From Archegozetes longisetosus (Eukaryota; Arthropoda; Arachnida; Sarcoptiformes; Trhypochthoniidae), in NCBI GenBank assembly GCA_018873245.2, contig JAEMBT020000001.1:13928220-13992219 (forward strand): a stretch of DNA of 64,000 bases. The letters are read 5' to 3'. A program made the position numbers and the translations under genes. This document shows positions 58,201 through 64,000 of the stretch, in pieces; within the stretch, counting starts at the first letter, position 1; the number at the start of each line of letters is the position of its first letter. The notes below the pieces were generated by a model that worked only from the letters and a program-made list of their open reading frames with translations, made no database searches and had not been told where the DNA came from.

Positions 58201-60302
58201 GTTCTCTAAAATAAACTGAATTCCCAAACCCATAAATTATATGTTTGGAATAATTATCACAATTATAATTGAAAAGTTACAAGTAATAAACATATTTTCA
58301 GTTAAGTTGTATTCATTCTTTAGGACTGCAGACACTTCTCTATTCCTCTATTAAGCTCACGATAAGTGCTTTCAAAAAAGTAAAATAGTGTGAAATTATA
58401 GATTTGCGTCAATATTCAAGGTTTCCCTAAACTTCAAAATGAGCATATTTTCGTCATACTTTCCTCACACTCTGTGAACCTCTTCCAGGGATAACAGAGT
58501 TAGATTTTATAAACTATAGCAATTATTATTTTTGGAGATGTCCCATCGCTTGTTTAATAGCTTTTCATAATATCGTTGCGAAAAATTACTTTTGAATGCT
58601 TTGAAGGTAGAAATGATTATCGTGAGATACGTACTTAAAAGCACACCTTATATACTGCTCATATTAGATATGTCATAAAGCTGTTTAAACTTTGACTCAA
58701 ACTGGTTTAAAAATGTTACCAAAATACTGAGTTAATATTGTTCATGATTTAAAGTTAGTTCACAAAAAGGTTAAAATGAGTATTGAACCTTAAATCATGA
58801 TGTAACATTACCCAATCTTCAACTGATAATTTCTTATTTCTTATGAATGTTACAAACGTATCGTTGAAAAATTAATATTTAGTTGACATTTATTATGATT
58901 TAAATTAGAAAATCTCACTAGATCATTTAATAACGATTACAACAGATAAACCTAAAGTGGATAGCTCACAACGGACTTTTTAATTATCCTCAAAAACCTT
59001 GTCCGCAACTCTCGAAAATAAGTTTCTATAAGTTTATTTTTTTGTAACTAAAGTTGCCATCCAGTAAAATAAACGTTTAGCCAGCCTAAAAGGAATAAAC
59101 CAGTTATTGAGATCTCTACACAAAACTAATGCTTAAAATTAGGTGCTCAAGGATGTCATAACTATTGAGTGAAAGCTGAAGAAAAGTCCCAAAATTTGAT
59201 CGTATGACAACTTCTGAGGAATATTTCCTGTAAGGTTAAAATGAAAGGGGGACCAAAGGATAAATTCGTAATCGACAGCCCTACACGTATGCTGGTTACT
59301 GGACGCATTGTTCCGAAGCCAGAGAGTTGACGTCCCTGGTTGCAGTCACATAAAGATGTCTCACTGACAAATCTTGATTCTTTTAATACTCATTACTCTT
59401 GAAATTCAAATCATTTTTGACACTTGTAATTCTGATGAATGAGCTATACAATTATGGTATTGCTTAAAGCAATCAGTCATTTATTACCATTTTAAGAATG
59501 CCATAAAAATGTTCTCTGAAGTGAGAAATGATTAGGCTATTTGTTTATTTCTTGCATACTAGATATGAAAATTAGTGTAATGAACAATTATGAGAATCAA
59601 ATCTTTATTTCACAGTTCGTAGCCTCAATTACTGGTAAAGCAACTAAATCATGTATGGTGTTCTTAATGAAGTTATTCGAAAAAAGATTTAGAAAAACTC
59701 TTCACACTATAAAGTTGAAAGTCCAAATGATCATTTAGAGGCATCAATATAAATATGATTTTGAAAGTACTCAAATAGATAATTGGCCTGTTACTTGAAA
59801 AAATTTGACTCACTGTTAATACAAAATTTTACATAGTTAATCGATTTTGATTTTATTGTTATCATATCTATATTTTTAATTAGTTATTCAAAGTGAAATA
59901 ATGTTTGAATGTTCCTAGAGCAAAGTATGATATACACTATAATAAAGATTTACTGTAATGCTATACTAAATTTATTATAACTCAACATACAAACACTTCA
60001 ATAATAATTAGTTTTGAATCTTAATGATGATTAATATCTAATAATGAGTTTGAAATTATCAAATCTTTTTTTGGGATTATATAAAATATTTTTCAGTACT
60101 TCTATTTATTCTCTAATAACAGGTTTTAAAATTGAAATATCTGTAAAACGAGCTTTTAAAAGGCTCATGTAAGTATTTGAATACAGTGAATTTAGTGTGA
60201 AACTAAACTTCAGTTACAGTTGAGGACTGTAAATCATAAACTGAGTTATTTCACGGTTTGCATTAGTAATACGATGATAGCGTGAAATGGATCTCGTTAT
60301 AT
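55005..60302 (-). repeat. Right arm of the about 13-kb palindrome
   Basis: This is the reverse-complement partner of 47343-52478. Its inner part contains the last exon tail of Rel copy 3. It is longer by about 155 bases because of an insertion at about 58743-58897. Beyond 60302 the two sides stop matching. Confidence 0.9.
57380..57800 (+). pseudogene. NRF exon 2 remnant (right arm)
   Basis: This is the twin of 49690-50100. The frame reads PLDGIISDYGQYEQYLSIRV, TEKHCISLI, a stop, then MPFPVEPEVLQFGKPFLD and VPQNLLRHTLVIS. It mirrors the NRF exon at 14532-14145, including the PEVLQF core, but has stops and frame changes. Confidence 0.7.
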
Positions 60303-60679
60303 GTCTTTAGGTTAAAATTAATCTCAGCTAACTTAAAAGTAAACCAAACTAAAACTAGACATTTATTAAAAATTTATTGAATTAAAGTTAAAATTGATTA
60401 ACTGCATGTATCTGATATGCATATTAATCTGTACTTCTTTTATTAGCACTAAAAGGAGTGCTTACAGTGTTTATAAGAAAGTACTATATTTGGCGTATGA
60501 TCGATTTCTTATTTGCCGTAAAGTACTCTAAGCCAACAAATTTTCAGTAATTATACCATAGCACCTTATTGTTTTGACCTATAGCTAAATATTTTTTAGG
60601 TTACAGAAATTGATATTCAACTTCATCGATAAATATGATTGTTTACTCGGTTTAATAACAATAAAATTATATCTAGAAA
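60303..60679. other. Unmatched segment between duplicated blocks
   Basis: This stretch interrupts the correspondence with block X: the right arm ends near the equivalent of 6130, and homology resumes at the equivalent of 4630. No gene or repeat termini were seen. Confidence 0.4.
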
Positions 60680-61625
60680 AATTCTGTTTTTAAGTTCCTA
60701 TATTGTTACAGTCTTACGAAGTGCTGATTTCTTTGAATCACTAAACTAATATTCAAATCAAAATTTAGCAAATAGATTCAGCTAAAAAATCTTCAACAAC
60801 CTGTAAATTTCATAGATTTCCGTCGGGTTTGAATATTTCTAGCAAACTCATTAAAAAGTCCAAGTAAACTAGCATCTGACTTTAATGGGATGCAAATTTA
60901 AATGTCATTGAGCTCAATCTTTAGATAATTATCTTGTTTGACAAAAAATCGCATTTTCATGATTTAATTATGATATCAATATGTGAGAAAACAATTAGTT
61001 CTAATTTATGTCTAATTTATAGATTATAATTAGCACTGAATAATTGTTTATTGCAGATCGAATGCATTATTCAATTTTTATAAGTAGTATTTGTTTCATA
61101 ATTTGTCACTTAAATAAATAAGATAAACCAATGATTGTTAGGTAACTAATGAAAATCTTCCTTCTTCGTAAGAAGTCAATATTGGTTAGAATTTGAATAC
61201 GTGATTACAATTATTATCATTAAAAGTATGTATCATTAGAACAGACGTTTTTTTGAGCTTTGATCCCAGAGTTTCTAATGAATTGAATAAGAGTTGATTG
61301 TTATATTTGAACGTTTGATAGACCACAAACAATCAGTTATCATAATTAAGATGTTAAAATTGGTTGATCTTGAATTAAATTAGGGGAAAGTTCTAAAAAA
61401 TAAGGAAATATGCAGCGCATGATAGCTATATTTCCATTCCCACAATTAACAAAAATAGTTTCAAGTACAAGTTGTTTCCTTGAATAATAGCTTTTTCTAT
61501 AGAAAATATTCACGTTTAGGGAATGATAAAAATTTGTGATAATCTATATATTATTGACAAACTTCACATACTTTCAACATCAGTGACTAACTGTAATTTT
61601 CAAAAATTTTGAAAACTGATCAGTT
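60680..61625 (-). repeat. Inverted copy of 3670-4630 (block X outer part)
   Basis: Read on the minus strand it follows 3670-4630, with clear shared landmarks such as CAATGTCATTGAG-like and GAAAATGCGATTT words. The frame at 3870-4148 is not preserved here, so that frame is not a gene. Confidence 0.7.
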
Positions 61626-63179
61626 ATCACCAGAGACGTAATTTTTCGGGAAATATTGAATTAAAAGATTAAGATATCTTTATAAAACTTTCATTTGAGT
61701 TGTTTTAACGCTTATTACACTTAAAATATACCTTGATTTCATTACCGAATTTTCCGAAAATGAGTGAAATAAGAAAAATTTCCCAACTTTCCCGAATTTA
61801 AAGATTTTTTCTGAATACCAAATATTTTATATGTTATTTAAACGAAAATGCATTTTTAATCATTTTAATCACTTCCTCCCCTATCATTTAAATTATTAAA
61901 CTTAGTATTAAATATTAAATATGTTTCGATTTAGCGCATTGTTATTTGTTTCGATTTTGTGAAAATCATTAAATATAAATAAAATTGTTAATAAATATAA
62001 AGAATTTAAATCGATCTTTTTTCAAATAAGTCTTAGGCTTGGATTGTCCAATTTTCGGGGGTCTTGCCCAGTGACCAGTGCGGGGTTTGACCTGGACATT
62101 GTAATGTCCATTTTTTATCATTGACAATATATCTTAAATAAAAATATGTATATAATGTTAAAAACCTGATAAGATGTATAGGATTTGAACCGAAGACCGA
62201 AACTCGTTATCAATCGATTTAATTAAGGTTGAGATTTGTATTAAAAATAATTTTGATTTAAAATGCTCTGAATTTAAGAATTATATAAAATCAAACAAAA
62301 AATTGTTAAAAGCTGCTCAATCTCAGCAAAAATATGATTTTAAATAATTTATTATTCAAATAAAATGATTAAATGACTGTTCAGTTTTTCCAGTTTTTTA
62401 GTCAAAATCTAATACCTAATCCAGTTTTTTTATTTTTCAGTTGGCAGCCGTGAATAAATCCTCTAATTGATCGAGGAAAGAAAATATCGAGAAAATGCTT
62501 ATAACTCAATTCAATGGTTTTTAATTGATAGCTGAATTACTGTTTATAACTTTAACTCCTATCTTAAATATAAATTTTGTGTTTAAATCACGAATACTAT
62601 TAAATAGTATTGTTTTATAAAAAAAAGTAAACATATTATTTGAAAAAATTCCCGAAAAGGTTCCCGAAAATGATTCTTTTGCCTCCCGATTCCCGACTCG
62701 AAAACAGTGGATTTTCTCCCAAAAATTATGTTCTTGGCTATCACTTAGGTTCTCGTTAAAGTAGTCATAATATTGTGCGATACCGATTTCGAAAATGTTC
62801 AAAAGTTATTTGTACAGTGGTGCTCAGAGAAGTTTAATCATACCTTAGAAAAAATACTTTCGCGCATAATTTCTAAGCTTTTGTCTAAAACTATAAATAA
62901 TATATTGTAACATTTAATACAAAATAATTCTAGACAGCAACTAGAGTAAAGCGATGCGTGAGGGTGTATCCAAGGAATAATTGATATGTTCATAAAAATA
63001 CATTCAACAACAAGAGTACGTGTTTTCGTGCTATATCCTCGATGAAGTGAATTGATAAACAACGATAAATTAAAGGATCCAAATCTTGATTACATATGTT
63101 CAGAATGTAACGAGAATGTTCAATAAAATTATCAAATGAATTTATTAACAAACATTTGACTGATGGGCTAACAGATCAA
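61626..63179. other. No gene; short repeats
   Basis: Words of CCCGAAAA/TTTTCGGG type recur at 61643, 61750-61795 and 62650-62700 and may belong to an unrecognised element. A perfect short inverted repeat TGGACATTGTAATGTCCA lies at about 62093-62110. Bases 62815-62905 repeat 45735-45830. No open frame is convincing. Confidence 0.4.
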
Positions 63180-63215
63180 ATAACGGGCAGATAGGAATCA
63201 ACCGTTCAGGAATGA

Positions 63216-63422
63216 GTTGGCAGATGGACTAATAACCATACCTTATCCCGAGTCAGAGGAAGTGGTCAACCCTATGATTTTGACCACGACGAAGAGGCAA
63301 AAGTTCTGTTGACCGCTCTAGAAGTACCGTTTTCTAGTCCGACCGTGATAAGAGATAATACAGGGCTGCCAGTCTCGGCCTTAACTAAATCTCGAATTTT
63401 GAGTCAGTTCGGAATGCACTGA
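63216..63422 (+). CDS. Coding-like frame, unknown, partial
   Basis: The open run contains RGSGQPYDFDHDEEAKVLL and TALEVPFSSPTVIRDNTG before a TGA. Base composition is clearly less AT-rich than the rest of the window and the amino-acid content is balanced. There is no start codon at its left end. It may form one broken or spliced gene with the frames at 63518 and 63753. The family is not recognised. Confidence 0.35.
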   Translation, partial: VGRWTNNHTLSRVRGSGQPYDFDHDEEAKVLLTALEVPFSSPTVIRDNTGLPVSALTKSRILSQFGMH

Positions 63423-63517
63423 AGGATCAGACCAAATATTAATTTTTTACATTTTGAAAACTTAAACAATATTAAAAACATAAAATCGCCGTCAACGTAT
63501 TCACCACTACCGCAAAA

Positions 63518-64000
63518 TTGTTCACAATCGTCTGCATCAAACCAAGACCAGCTCAAGAGCAGACAGCTAATCGATTCACAGAAGTCAATGAAGAAATTGC
63601 AGCTTTATCTATACTGTACACAAATGGTTTACTTACTTCGGACCAAAAATTAGTTCATGAAAAGCTGATCAAAGTGAGACGTATCCTTCAAAAGAAGCTG
63701 AAGGGGCTCAAATCCGAAAGAGTGTGACAAGATACGGCGAAAATCTGTGTGATCGATATTAGAAAAACTTCAACATGATCTAGATATTGGCGATAAGCTG
63801 AAGAGATTTTTTCGACTGAAGTTTTCGTGGCCGTGGATCGAGGACCAGCCGGAACTACTGAAAACTATAGTGGACATAATCTTGATAGGCGCGGAAGCCG
63901 ATCGGAGAATACAAACTGAGGTCTTGAGAGCTTGTCTGATATTCGATGGTCTCGTGGATAAACTTAGAGCGGCCGAATATTTTGAGTCGAGGCGCTACAT
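63518..64000 (+). CDS. Coding-like frames running off the right edge, unknown
   Basis: Frame one (63518-63727) reads TEVNEEIAALSILYTNGLL and KLIKVRRILQKKLKGLKS, a helical Lys-rich region, then a stop. In another frame, open from 63753 to the window end, comes LEKLQHDLDIGDKLKRFF, FSWPWIEDQPELL and EADRRIQTEVLRACLIFDG. Composition again differs from the AT-rich surroundings. Either an intron or a frameshift lies around 63728-63752. It could be a transposon or other acquired gene, but I recognise no family. Confidence 0.4.

Noticed and set aside
1-64000. CRISPR arrays, tRNA or rRNA genes
   Set aside because: No regularly spaced direct repeats and no cloverleaf or conserved rRNA words were recognised on reading both strands.

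Overview
This window looks like an AT-rich (roughly 70% A+T by eye), gene-poor, transposon-rich stretch of an arthropod nuclear genome. The evidence is spliced genes with GT/AG introns, a class I Rel (Dorsal/Dif-like) family, a 'nose resistant to fluoxetine' (NRF-6-like) acyltransferase, a caspase locus and many hAT and Tc1/mariner-type elements. The style fits an arthropod (a mite or insect), but the species cannot be read from the sequence. No tRNA, rRNA, CRISPR array or bacterial-style operon was seen.

Layout. 0-3.7 kb: no recognisable gene except an open frame at the left edge. 3.7-10.8 kb: an old segmental duplicate (block X) of the sequence around 46-50 kb and 57-61.6 kb, with a hAT remnant and a pogo-like MITE. 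11.7-17.0 kb: a multi-exon NRF-6-like acyltransferase gene on the minus strand. 17.9-19.1 kb: a caspase-like locus with two frameshifts, and 23.06-23.5 kb a second caspase fragment. Between and after these lie a mariner remnant (20.2 kb), MITEs (21.3-22.2 and 24.1 kb) and a possible small three-exon gene (24.6-25.2 kb).

25.4-61.6 kb is the main structure. Three copies of a Rel-homology-domain gene share exon phases, and two share exon 2 exactly in length (508 nt, also in the third). Copy 1 (minus, 28.96-32.87 kb) has lost its start and is cut by a 2.3-kb hAT transposon. Copy 2 (minus, 39.1-40.6 kb) lacks its 5' end and has a premature stop. Copy 3 (plus, 53.19-55.23 kb) is intact: 3 exons, 445 codons. 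Each of copies 1 and 3 stands head-to-head with a short C-terminal gene fragment pointing away from it (33.47 and 52.44 kb). The two head-to-head blocks are themselves in opposite orientation. The block with copy 3 is flanked by near-identical arms of about 5.1-5.3 kb (47.34-52.48 and 55.0-60.3 kb), making a palindrome of about 13 kb. A second, smaller palindrome lies at 36.79-37.74 kb. The arms also carry decayed copies of NRF exon 2.

The paralogous copies act as internal empty-site controls. They allow precise definition of several insertions with 8-bp target duplications (29131-31454, 34914-35495, 41458-42679 with a nested 41917-42557). In functional terms the window combines a Rel transcription-factor cluster undergoing inverted duplication, decay and transposon attack with apparently independent NRF and caspase loci. 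The last 0.8 kb (63.2-64.0 kb) is less AT-rich and holds unidentified coding-like frames.
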